NCBI RefSeq assembly: GCF_000308375.1
Contig: NZ_BAFQ01000196.1
Location: forward strand, 1 to 49,166
DNA from: Nocardia aobensis NBRC 100429
GTDB lineage: Bacteria > Actinomycetota > Actinomycetes > Mycobacteriales > Mycobacteriaceae
Reading direction: 5' to 3'
Length of the DNA: 49,166 nt
Below the pieces are notes generated by a model, which was not told the DNA's origin, did not search any database, and saw only the letters and a list, made by a program, of their open reading frames with translations. Both the position numbers and the translations under genes were made by a program. Every line of letters begins with the position of its first letter. Position 1 is the stretch's first letter. Below are positions 24,423-31,777 of the stretch, piece after piece.

Positions 24423-25556
24423 ATGACCATCCGCCCGTTCCACATCGACATCCCGCAGGACCGCCTCGACGACCTCGCCGATCGGCTGCGCCGGGCACTG
24501 TGGCCGGACGAACTGCCCGGCGTCGGCGACGCCTACGGTGTGCCGGGTGATCGGGTGCGCGCGCTGGCGAAGTACTGGTTGAACGACTTCGATTGGCGCG
24601 CAACGGAAGCGCGACTGAATGCGCATCCGCAGTTCCGCACGGAGATCGACGGCGAGGATATTCACTTCCTGCACGTCCGCTCGTCGCGGCCGGATGCGTT
24701 GCCGGTCATCCTCACCCACGGCTGGCCCGGATCGGTGCTGGAGTACCTGGACGTGATCGAGGCGCTGACCGAACCGGAATCCCCCGACCATCCGGCCTTC
24801 CACGTGGTCCTGCCGTCGCTGCCGGGCTTCGGCTTCTCCGGCCCGACCCGCAGCACCGGCTGGGGCACCCAGCGCACCGCGCGCGCCTGGGTGGAGCTGA
24901 TGGATCGGCTCGGTTACGAGCGCTTCGGCGCGATCGGCAACGACGGTGGGTCGATGATCTCCCCGGAGATCGGCCGGCTGGCCGGCGATCGCGTGGTGGG
25001 CGTCCACGTGACGCAGTTGTTCTCCTTCCCCTCCGGCGACCCGGCCGAATTCGACGGGCTCTCCGAAGAGGATCTGGGCGCGCTCGCACACCTGCAGTGG
25101 TTCCAGGACAACAAGATGGCGTTCAACATTCTGTGCAGCCAGCAGCCGCAGACACTGGCCTACGCGTTGAGCGACTCTCCGCTCGGTCTGCTGGGCTGGA
25201 ACGCACAGCTTTTCGGCGAAAGTCTCGATCCGGAATTCGTGATCGGCAATATCGCGCTGTACTGGCTCACCGGCACCGCGGCCTCCTCGATCCGCTTCTA
25301 CTACGAGAACGCCCACGCCACCGAGCGTCCGTCCGGACCGACCACCACCCCGACCGCGCTGGCCATGTTCGCCGGGGATTTCCGGTCGATCCGCCGGTTC
25401 GCCGAGCGCGACCACGAGAACATCGTCAGCTGGAATTCCTACGACGTGGGATCGGTGACCGGCGGACCCAACGACGCGGCCGGACACTACGCCGCGCATG
25501 AGGCGCCGGAGGTCCTGGTCGGCGACATCCGGACGTTCTTCGCCCGGGTCCGGTGA
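24423..25556 (+). CDS. epoxide hydrolase (EHN-domain alpha/beta hydrolase)
   Basis: 377-residue protein with the N-terminal EHN domain (about residues 3-105) that defines microsomal-type epoxide hydrolases, followed by an alpha/beta hydrolase fold. Visible: LTHGWPGSVLEYLDVIEAL (oxyanion HGWP motif, about 98-116), the Asp nucleophile in AIGNDGGSMISP (about residue 175) and the probable catalytic His in HYAAHEAPEVL near the C-terminus. It should hydrolyse an epoxide to a diol, perhaps for detoxification. GGGAG precedes the ATG. It is controlled by the divergent TetR, judging from two shared operators. Confidence 0.93.
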   Translation: MTIRPFHIDIPQDRLDDLADRLRRALWPDELPGVGDAYGVPGDRVRALAKYWLNDFDWRATEARLNAHPQFRTEIDGEDIHFLHVRSSRPDALPVILTHGWPGSVLEYLDVIEALTEPESPDHPAFHVVLPSLPGFGFSGPTRSTGWGTQRTARAWVELMDRLGYERFGAIGNDGGSMISPEIGRLAGDRVVGVHVTQLFSFPSGDPAEFDGLSEEDLGALAHLQWFQDNKMAFNILCSQQPQTLAYALSDSPLGLLGWNAQLFGESLDPEFVIGNIALYWLTGTAASSIRFYYENAHATERPSGPTTTPTALAMFAGDFRSIRRFAERDHENIVSWNSYDVGSVTGGPNDAAGHYAAHEAPEVLVGDIRTFFARVR

Positions 25557-25603
25557 ATCCCCCGGCGGCTGAGCAGTCGTGCCGACTGCTCAGCCGGGGC
25601 GCC

Positions 25604-25741
25604 CTATCGCTGCTTCTTCCCCTGGACTGTGGTCTCGACACCCGATGGGGTGACGTCCTTGGCCTTCTTCTCCGCTCGCTTCTCCTTCAGCGACTTGCCG
25701 GACTTCTTGGACATGGTGCTGCGCGGAGATTTATCGGACAT
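25604..25741 (-). CDS. small basic protein (45 residues)
   Basis: Lys-rich soluble peptide beginning MSDKSPRSTMSKKSGK, with about one third Lys/Arg and a KEKRAEKKAKD block that would be helical. An AAAGGA ribosome site precedes the ATG. An upstream in-frame extension through thiD is an artefact. Function is unknown; the composition fits a nucleic-acid or ribosome-associated peptide, but that is inference. An inverted repeat CAGGAT-N7-ATCCTG (25759-25777) lies 18 nt upstream and may be an operator. Confidence 0.6.
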   Translation of the reverse strand: MSDKSPRSTMSKKSGKSLKEKRAEKKAKDVTPSGVETTVQGKKQR

Positions 25742-25875
25742 GAGGGTCCTTTGTTCGGCAGGATTCGAATGATCCTGTTGGCTCGACCGTACGCGCCCGG
25801 CCTCCCGCATCGGCGGAATGCGCGATCGGCACGTCCGCGTGAATGACCACGCTGCGGTCGCGGGCCGGCGCGTCG

Positions 25876-25881
25876 TAGGGT
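25876..25881 (+). promoter_or_regulatory. leaderless-type -10 element (thiD)
   Basis: TAGGGT, 7 nt before the GTG at 25889; no ribosome site and no riboswitch in this leader. Confidence 0.55.
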
Positions 25882-25888
25882 CTGTCTC

Positions 25889-26734
25889 GTGAAACTGCTG
25901 CCGTTGCCGGAACCGGGTACTACGCCGGTCCGGGTGCTGACGATCGCCGGAACCGACTCCGGGGGTGGGGCCGGAATTCAGGCCGATTCGCGGACCATGG
26001 CACTGCTCGGCGTGCATGCCTGCGTGGCGGTGGCCGCGGTGACCGTGCAGAACTCGGTCGGGGTCAGCGGTTTCCACGAGATTCCGCCGCAGACCGTCGC
26101 CGATCAGGTGCGGGTGGTGACCGGCGATATCGGGGTCGCGGCGGCCAAGACCGGCATGCTGGCCTCGACCGCGATCATCGAGGCCGTGGCCCAGGTCTGC
26201 GACGAGGTCGGTATCGGACGCGACGGCACAGTGCCGTTGGTGGTCGACCCGGTGGCTGCGTCGATGCACGGCGACCCGCTGCTGCACGCGGAAGCCCTGG
26301 ACGCACTGCGCTCGGTTCTCATTCCGCGCGCCACGCTGGTGACCCCGAATCTGGACGAGGTGCGGCTGCTCACCGGCATCGCCGTCACCGACGACCGCAG
26401 CGCCCGCAAGGCCGCCGAGGCGCTGATCGCACTCGGCCCGCGCTGGGCCGTCGTCAAGGGCGGTCATCTGCGCTCCTCCGAATTCAGCACCGATCTGCTG
26501 TTCGACGGTGACCGCTTCCACGAACTCACCGCACCCCGCATCACGACCGGCAACGATCACGGTGGCGGCGACACCCTGGCCGCCGCCTCCGCCTGCGCCC
26601 TGGCACACGGCTACCCGGTGCCCGAGGCGGTGGCCTTCGCCAAGGAATGGACCACGCGCTGTCTGGAGGCGTCCTACGATCTCGGCGCCGGGCACGGACC
26701 CGTGTCGCCGCTGTGGCGGCTGCACGGAATCTGA
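25889..26734 (+). CDS. thiD: hydroxymethylpyrimidine/phosphomethylpyrimidine kinase
   Basis: 281-residue ribokinase-fold enzyme that phosphorylates the ThiC product twice to give HMP pyrophosphate. Motifs: LTIAGTDSGGGAGIQADSRT (substrate loop), AAKTGMLAS, LVVDPVAASMHGDPLL, VTPNLDEVRLLTGI and the anion hole GNDHGGGDTLAAASACAL with catalytic Asp. The start is GTG at 25889, set by the leaderless -10. A C-terminal ThiE or TenA fusion is absent. It is transcribed separately from thiC. Confidence 0.95.
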   Translation: MKLLPLPEPGTTPVRVLTIAGTDSGGGAGIQADSRTMALLGVHACVAVAAVTVQNSVGVSGFHEIPPQTVADQVRVVTGDIGVAAAKTGMLASTAIIEAVAQVCDEVGIGRDGTVPLVVDPVAASMHGDPLLHAEALDALRSVLIPRATLVTPNLDEVRLLTGIAVTDDRSARKAAEALIALGPRWAVVKGGHLRSSEFSTDLLFDGDRFHELTAPRITTGNDHGGGDTLAAASACALAHGYPVPEAVAFAKEWTTRCLEASYDLGAGHGPVSPLWRLHGI

Positions 26735-26795
26735 ATCGGCACAACGGTTTTCCGCAACGGTCCGATCTGTCGGACCCCTCGGGCATACTGCCGGT

Positions 26796-27293
26796 ATGAG
26801 CGAATCCGAGGCGGTCACCCAGCGCGACATCAGCTCCTACGACGATCCGGACGCACCCTGGCATCAAGCCTTCAGCGAGGGCGATATCAAGGACTGGAAC
26901 CGTCCGGTGATCGACGAGTTCCGGGCCAACGGCGGCAAGGTCGGCGGCTCTTATGCCGACGCCACGCTGCTGTTGCTGACCACCACGGGCGCTCGCAGCG
27001 GCAAGCAGCACGTGGTGCCGCTGGGAGTGCTGTACCGGGGCGACATCCCTTATCTGAGTTCGTTCATCGAGGACAAGTACCCGGCTTGGTATCACAACAT
27101 CAAGGCGAATCCGCAGGTTACGGTCGAACTGGGCGGGCAGACCTACGCCGCCCGGGGACGCGCGCTCGAGGGCGCGGAATACGACGAATTCGCCGCGTGG
27201 GTGCTGGCGAACAATCCGCTGCTCGCCGATTTCCAGGCTCGGTCGCAGCGCCCGGTTCCGCTGGTCGTCCTGGAGCTCGGCGACCCGGCCTGA
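26796..27293 (+). CDS. F420-dependent nitroreductase (DDN) family protein
   Basis: 165-residue split-barrel protein of the deazaflavin-dependent nitroreductase family. Signatures: LLTTTGARSGKQHVVPLGVL (about residues 57-76, cofactor phosphate binding) and PAWYHNIKANPQVTVELGG (about 93-111). M. tuberculosis Ddn of this family uses F420H2 to reduce quinones and activate nitroimidazoles; the natural substrate here is unknown. The ATG at 26796 was chosen because the family similarity begins nearby and the longer frame lies inside thiD. A near-consensus -10 (CATACT) is 6 nt upstream. Confidence 0.88.
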   Translation: MSESEAVTQRDISSYDDPDAPWHQAFSEGDIKDWNRPVIDEFRANGGKVGGSYADATLLLLTTTGARSGKQHVVPLGVLYRGDIPYLSSFIEDKYPAWYHNIKANPQVTVELGGQTYAARGRALEGAEYDEFAAWVLANNPLLADFQARSQRPVPLVVLELGDPA

Positions 27294-27366
27294 CCTCGCG
27301 GGCGCTCCCAGGAAGCTCACAGGTCGGGCGCAGCGCTGCCCAAGGCTGATACCCGAAATTGGGATC

Positions 27367-28638
27367 ATGACCGAGACAGCGATGGCGTTCCAGGCGGCCA
27401 CCACCCCCGACTCGACGCGCACAGCGGTGCTCGAGGTCGTGATCCCTGTGTACAACGAGGAGCGCGATCTGGCCGGATGTGTCCGCCGGCTGCACGCATT
27501 CCTGCGTGACGGTTTTCCGTTCTCGACCCGAATCACGGTGGCGGACAACGCATCCACCGACTCCACCCTCGCCGTGGCGCACGAACTCGCCGCGGAGCTG
27601 CCCGAGGTCGAGGTCGTCCACCTCGACCGCAAGGGCCGCGGACGCGCGCTGCGTGCGGTGTGGGAGGCCTCCGACGCACAGGTCGTCGCGTATATGGACG
27701 TCGACCTGTCCACCGACCTCAACGCCCTGCTGCCGCTGGTGGCCCCGCTGGTCTCCGGACATTCCGATCTCGCGATCGGCACCCGGCTGGCGAAATCCTC
27801 GCGCGTGGTGCGCGGCCCGAAGCGCGAGATCATCTCCCGCTGCTACAACTTGATCCTGCGAGCCTCGCTGCAGGCCCGGTTCTCCGACGCCCAGTGCGGA
27901 TTCAAGGCGATGCGCACCGATGTGGCGCGCCGGATCCTGCCGCTGGTCCAGGACGGGGAATGGTTCTTCGACACCGAACTGCTGGTGATCGCCGAACGCG
28001 CCGGACTGCGCATCCACGAGGTTCCGGTGGACTGGATCGACGATCCGGACAGCCGCGTGGACATCATCGACACCGCCCGCAAGGATCTGCTCGGCGTGTG
28101 GCGGGTGGGCCGCGGCTTGGCCACCGGCGCCCTGCCGATCAACGACCTGCGCGCCGCCATCGGGCGGGAACCACTGGTGGACGGGGTGCCGCTGGGCATG
28201 GTCGGGCAGCTGGTGCGCTTCGGCATCATCGGCGTGCTCTCCACGCTGGCCTACATGCTCCTGTATGTGATGCTGGCGTCGGTGGTCGGCGCCCAACCGG
28301 CGAACTTCGCCGCCTTGCTGATCACCGCGGTCGCCAACACCGCGGCGAACCGCGCCTTCACCTTCGGCGTGCGCGGTTCGGGCAACGCGGTCTCCCACCA
28401 CTTCCAGGGCTTGCTGATCTTCGCCTTCGCCTGGCTGCTGACCAGTGGTTCGCTGTTCGCGCTGCACCGGTGGGCGCCGGACGCGTCCGTGCACGTGGAA
28501 CTGCTCGTGCTGGTGGTCGCGAATCTGGTGGCCACGCTGACCCGATTCGTGGGACTGCGCTGGGTCTTTCGCAACGCGGTCGCCGACAGCGGCGTCGAGG
28601 ACATCGCGACGGCACCGGCCTCGGCGGAAACACGGTGA
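27367..28638 (+). CDS. glycosyltransferase family 2 with C-terminal GtrA domain
   Basis: 423-residue fusion. The N-terminal GT2 domain (about residues 18-255) resembles dolichol/polyprenol-phosphate sugar synthases: VVIPVYNEERDL, ITVADNASTDSTLAVAHELA, catalytic DxD in AYMDVDLSTDLN and FFDTELLVIAERAG. The C-terminal GtrA part (about 277-400) has four membrane helices (GQLVRFGIIGVLSTLAYMLL onward). It probably makes a polyprenyl-phosphate sugar and may help flip it for cell-wall glycan building. A long hairpin follows the stop. Confidence 0.88.
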   Translation: MTETAMAFQAATTPDSTRTAVLEVVIPVYNEERDLAGCVRRLHAFLRDGFPFSTRITVADNASTDSTLAVAHELAAELPEVEVVHLDRKGRGRALRAVWEASDAQVVAYMDVDLSTDLNALLPLVAPLVSGHSDLAIGTRLAKSSRVVRGPKREIISRCYNLILRASLQARFSDAQCGFKAMRTDVARRILPLVQDGEWFFDTELLVIAERAGLRIHEVPVDWIDDPDSRVDIIDTARKDLLGVWRVGRGLATGALPINDLRAAIGREPLVDGVPLGMVGQLVRFGIIGVLSTLAYMLLYVMLASVVGAQPANFAALLITAVANTAANRAFTFGVRGSGNAVSHHFQGLLIFAFAWLLTSGSLFALHRWAPDASVHVELLVLVVANLVATLTRFVGLRWVFRNAVADSGVEDIATAPASAETR

Positions 28639-28643
28639 CCGAA

Positions 28644-28682
28644 ACGACGATGCCCGCCCTCGAAGAGGGCGGGCATCGTCGT
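28644..28682. terminator. bidirectional 18-bp hairpin terminator
   Basis: ACGACGATGCCCGCCCTC (28644-28661) pairs perfectly with 28665-28682 around a GAA loop. It starts 6 nt after the glycosyltransferase stop and ends 6 nt past the 3' end of tRNA-Glu on the other strand, so it can end both transcripts. No U-tract follows. Confidence 0.75.
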
Positions 28683-28687
28683 GGTTG

Positions 28688-28760
28688 TAGCCCCGACGGG
28701 ATTTGAACCCGCGCTACCGCCTTGAGAGGGCGGCGTCCTAGGCCGCTAGACGACGGGGCC
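28688..28760 (-). tRNA. tRNA-Glu (anticodon CUC)
   Basis: 73-nt tRNA on the minus strand. Acceptor arms GGCCCCG and CGGGGCT pair (with a G-U end pair); the anticodon stem-loop is CCGCC-CTCTCAA-GGCGG, anticodon CUC for GAG codons; the T arm is GCGGG-TTCAAAT-CCCGT. The CCA end is not encoded. GAG is the main Glu codon in such GC-rich genomes. No other tRNA is adjacent. Confidence 0.95.
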
Positions 28761-28844
28761 GAGAACTGCGCTCCGGCAACCGGAGCCCGGTCAGCTTATC
28801 GGTCGCGGGCGACGGCACCAAATCGGGTGCTCACATTCGCGGTC

Positions 28845-28982
28845 TCAGAAAGGCCGCCCCTGGATGAGGCCGAAGATTCCGGCGATGAAGAACAGTGGGA
28901 TGAACAGCGCGGTCGCCACCGGATCGCCGTTGAGATATCCCTGCCGGATACCTTCCAGAGCTGCCGCAGAACCCGAATCCAT
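28845..28982 (-). CDS. small membrane protein (45 residues)
   Basis: A 46-codon minus-strand gene between tRNA-Glu and a TetR gene. The ATG at 28982 follows a GAGGGG site. The peptide has a short polar N-terminus (MDSGSAAALEGIRQGYLNGD) and one strong hydrophobic helix (PVATALFIPLFFIAGIFGLI), ending QGRPF. It is single-spanning with the N-terminus likely cytoplasmic. Function is unknown and no homologue was recognised. Codon choice is GC3-rich and coding-like. Confidence 0.55.
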   Translation of the reverse strand: MDSGSAAALEGIRQGYLNGDPVATALFIPLFFIAGIFGLIQGRPF

Positions 28983-29082
28983 GATCGATTCCCCTCGCTC
29001 GATATGTGATGAATGTGCCCGATCACGCTAGCGCAGCCCAGCGCCCTTCTCATCAGCGCTGTTCCCACCACCGGGCGTGATG

Positions 29083-29697
29083 TCAGTGCGGCGTGTGCAG
29101 TCCCATGTGCAGGGTCACCGCCCACTGGTGCACGATCTGCTTGCGGCGGACCGAGTCGTCGGTCAGGACGTCGGCCAGCCCCAGGCCGCGGGCCATGTCG
29201 AGGGTGGCCTGCACCAGGTGATGGGCGACCGGGTCGGAGTCGTCGACGCCGAGGGCCTCGACGGCCAGGCGATGGGAGACCCGGCCGAAGTGCGCCTCGA
29301 GCGGCACGATGCGTTCACGCAACACCGGATCGGCCGCGGCGTGGGTCCACACCTGCAGCGCCGCCTTGAACAGCGGAGTCGTATAGGACTCGACCAGCTG
29401 CGCCACCACCGCCTCGGTGCGGCCGACACCCTGCGCCACCCCGGTCACGGCCGCCGCCTCGGCCTTGGACTGGGCCATCCGGGCGTCGAACATGTACTCG
29501 AGGGCGGCGGTGATCAGATCCTCCCGGGTGGGGAAATGATGCTGCGCCGCCCCGCGCGAGACCCCGGCCCGTTCGGCGACCACCGCGACAGTGGCCGCCG
29601 CCCAGCCCATATCGGCCAGACAGTCGATGGTGGCCTCGAGCAATCGCTGACGGGTGGCCCGGCTGCGGTCCTGCTTGGGTTCGTGCGATGCGGTCAT
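29083..29697 (-). CDS. TetR-family regulator at the end of the AtuA operon
   Basis: 204-residue TetR-family protein. Helix-turn-helix (about residues 10-58): LLEATIDCLADMGWAAATVA, then AERAGVSRGAAQHHFPTRED. It follows the crotonase stop by 7 nt with no clear ribosome site, so it is probably coupled and is the last gene of the operon. The Pseudomonas atu cluster also carries a TetR-type regulator (AtuR). A likely target is the CAAGC-N6-GCTTG palindrome before the first gene of the operon. Confidence 0.85.
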   Translation of the reverse strand: MTASHEPKQDRSRATRQRLLEATIDCLADMGWAAATVAVVAERAGVSRGAAQHHFPTREDLITAALEYMFDARMAQSKAEAAAVTGVAQGVGRTEAVVAQLVESYTTPLFKAALQVWTHAAADPVLRERIVPLEAHFGRVSHRLAVEALGVDDSDPVAHHLVQATLDMARGLGLADVLTDDSVRRKQIVHQWAVTLHMGLHTPH

Positions 29698-29704
29698 GAT
29701 CGGT

Positions 29705-30517
29705 TCATTCTGCCCAGCTGGGTGGGCGGCGCTGGAAGAAGGCCGTCATCCCCTCGATCACCTCGGGCGTGCCGAAGAAACTGCCGGAGCGTTTGGCCAG
29801 CTCATCGGCCGTGCGATCGAATTCGGCAACGAGGGACGCATTCACCAGCCGCTTACTTTCGGCCAGCCCCTGCGGGGAGCCCTTGCGCAGTTCGCCGCAC
29901 AGCCGGGCGACCTCGGCTTCGGCATCGTCGGCGGCGACGGTGATCAACCCGATGCGCTCGGCCTCGGCCGCGTCGAAGGTCTCGCCGGTCTGGTAGTAGC
30001 GGGCGGCGGCCCGGGAGGTCAGCCGCGGCAGCAGCGTGAGCGAGATCATGAACGGCGCCAGGCCCAGCCGCGCCTCGGTGAGCGCGAAACTGCTCGACGG
30101 TCCGGCGACCGCGATATCGCAGGCGCCGACGATGCCCATTCCGCCCGCGCGCACATTGCCGTCGATCTGCGCGAGCACCGGCTTGTGCAGTTCCACGATG
30201 CCGCGCAGCACGTCGATCATCCACCGGGTGCGGATGTCGGCGGCCGCGGCCGGATCGGCGTCGAGCGCTTCCTTGAGGTCCGCGCCGGCGCAGAACGTGT
30301 TACCGGTGTGGGTGAGGATCACCCCGCGGGCCCGTTCGTCGGCCCCGGCCTTGCGCAGTCCGTCGAGCAGTTCGCGAACCAGCTTCGAGGACAACGCATT
30401 CCGATTGTGCGGTGAATCCAGCGTGAGGACCGCGAAGCCGTCGCGCAGGTCGTACCGCACGAAAGGAGATTCGGCGCCCGTGGTTTCGGTGCCTGTGGTT
30501 TCGGTGGTTTCGCTCAC
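29705..30517 (-). CDS. echA7: enoyl-CoA hydratase/isomerase (AtuE/LiuC-like)
   Basis: 270-residue crotonase-fold protein. Oxyanion-hole stretch GNTFCAGADLKEA (about residue 80) is present. The first catalytic Glu position of classical hydratases is replaced in AGGMGIVGACDIAV, while the second Glu is kept in ALTEARLGLAP. This pattern resembles hydratases of branched glutaconyl-CoA esters (LiuC, AtuE). The GTG at 30517 is preferred because GAGGAGGA lies about 8 nt upstream. Order and orientation match Rv0971c (echA7). It should hydrate the product of the neighbouring carboxylase, which is inference. Confidence 0.85.
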   Translation of the reverse strand: MSETTETTGTETTGAESPFVRYDLRDGFAVLTLDSPHNRNALSSKLVRELLDGLRKAGADERARGVILTHTGNTFCAGADLKEALDADPAAAADIRTRWMIDVLRGIVELHKPVLAQIDGNVRAGGMGIVGACDIAVAGPSSSFALTEARLGLAPFMISLTLLPRLTSRAAARYYQTGETFDAAEAERIGLITVAADDAEAEVARLCGELRKGSPQGLAESKRLVNASLVAEFDRTADELAKRSGSFFGTPEVIEGMTAFFQRRPPSWAE

Positions 30518-30593
30518 GTGTGCATTCCTCCTCGTCCGGTTCGGGTGGTGTCGTCCGGCCGGGCCGCGCACGGGCGGCCCGGACGGTCGCCGC

Positions 30594-31754
30594 TCAGTAC
30601 GACTTCGGCAGTCCCAGCGAGTGCTGGGAGACGAAGTTCAGGATCATTTCCCGGCTCACCGGAGCCACTCGCGCGATCCGCGCCGCGCCGAGCATGCCCG
30701 CCAGGCCGATGTCCGCGGTCAGGCCCGAACCACCGTGGGTCTGGATGGACTGATCCAGGGCCTTGATACTCGCCTCCGCCGCAGCGTATTTCGCCATATT
30801 GGCGGCCTCCGCGGCACCGAAGTCGTCGCCGGAATCGTAGAGGACGGCGGCCTTCTGCATCATCAGCTTGGCCAGTTCGAGTTCGATCTTCACCTGGGCC
30901 AGCGGATGCGAGATGCCCTGGTGCGCCGCGATCGGCGTCTTCCAGACCTGCCGTTCCCGGGCGTATTCGACCGTCCGGTCGATGGCGTAGCGGCCCATAC
31001 CGACCGCCATCGCCGCACCCATGATGCGCTCGGGATTGAGGCCGGCGAACAGCTGCGCGATCGCGGCGTCCTCCTGGCCCACCAGCGCGCTGCCGGGCAG
31101 GCGCACATCGTCGAGGAACAGCGTGAACTGGTTGTCCGGCTCGATGATGTCCATCTCCTGGCGGTTCTTCTCGAAGCCGGGAGTATCGGTCGGGACGATG
31201 AACAGAGCCGGCTTCAACTTGCCGGTCTTGGAATCCTCGGTGCGCGAGACGATCAGGACCGCCTCGGCCTGATCCACACCGGAGATGAAGATCTTGCGGC
31301 CGTTGAGGATCCAGTCGCCACCGTCGCGGCGCGCGGTGGTGGTGATGTTGTGCGAGTTGGAGCCGGCGTCGGGTTCGGTGATGCCGAACACCATCTTCGA
31401 CGAGCCGTCGGCCAGCCGGGTCAGCCAGTACTGCTTCTGCTCCTCGGTGCCGTATTTGGTGATGATGGTGCCGCAGATCGCGGGCGAGACCACCATCAGC
31501 AGCAGGCCCGCACCCTGGGCGGCCAGTTCCTCCATCACCAGCGCCAGTTCGTAGATTCCGGCGCCACCGCCGCCGTACTCCTCCGGCAGATTCACGCCGA
31601 GGAAGCCGAGTTCGCCCGCCTCGTCCCACAATTCGTCCAGCGGCTCGTTGCGGCGCGCCTTCGCGGACACGTAGTCGCGGTAGTTGTACTTCGCGGCGAG
31701 CTTGGCGACGGCCGCCCGCAGCTGCTTCTGTTCGTCGGTTTCGATGAAACTCAT
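30594..31754 (-). CDS. fadE12: acyl-CoA dehydrogenase, FadE12-like
   Basis: 386-residue flavoprotein dehydrogenase, counterpart of Rv0972c by order. FAD-binding loop FGITEPDAGSNSHNITTTAR (about residues 125-145) and the C-terminal THGGSGLTADIGLAGML helix are visible. The usual C-terminal catalytic Glu (EGT-E motif) is absent: the matching stretch reads RVAPVSREM. An Asp in YAIDRTVEYARER sits where long-chain and isovaleryl-type enzymes keep their base. The start at 31754 is preferred over 31760, which is only 1 nt from the AGGAG site. Confidence 0.87.
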   Translation of the reverse strand: MSFIETDEQKQLRAAVAKLAAKYNYRDYVSAKARRNEPLDELWDEAGELGFLGVNLPEEYGGGGAGIYELALVMEELAAQGAGLLLMVVSPAICGTIITKYGTEEQKQYWLTRLADGSSKMVFGITEPDAGSNSHNITTTARRDGGDWILNGRKIFISGVDQAEAVLIVSRTEDSKTGKLKPALFIVPTDTPGFEKNRQEMDIIEPDNQFTLFLDDVRLPGSALVGQEDAAIAQLFAGLNPERIMGAAMAVGMGRYAIDRTVEYARERQVWKTPIAAHQGISHPLAQVKIELELAKLMMQKAAVLYDSGDDFGAAEAANMAKYAAAEASIKALDQSIQTHGGSGLTADIGLAGMLGAARIARVAPVSREMILNFVSQHSLGLPKSY

Positions 31755-31777
31755 GGACATTCTCCTGTAGTGGGCCG

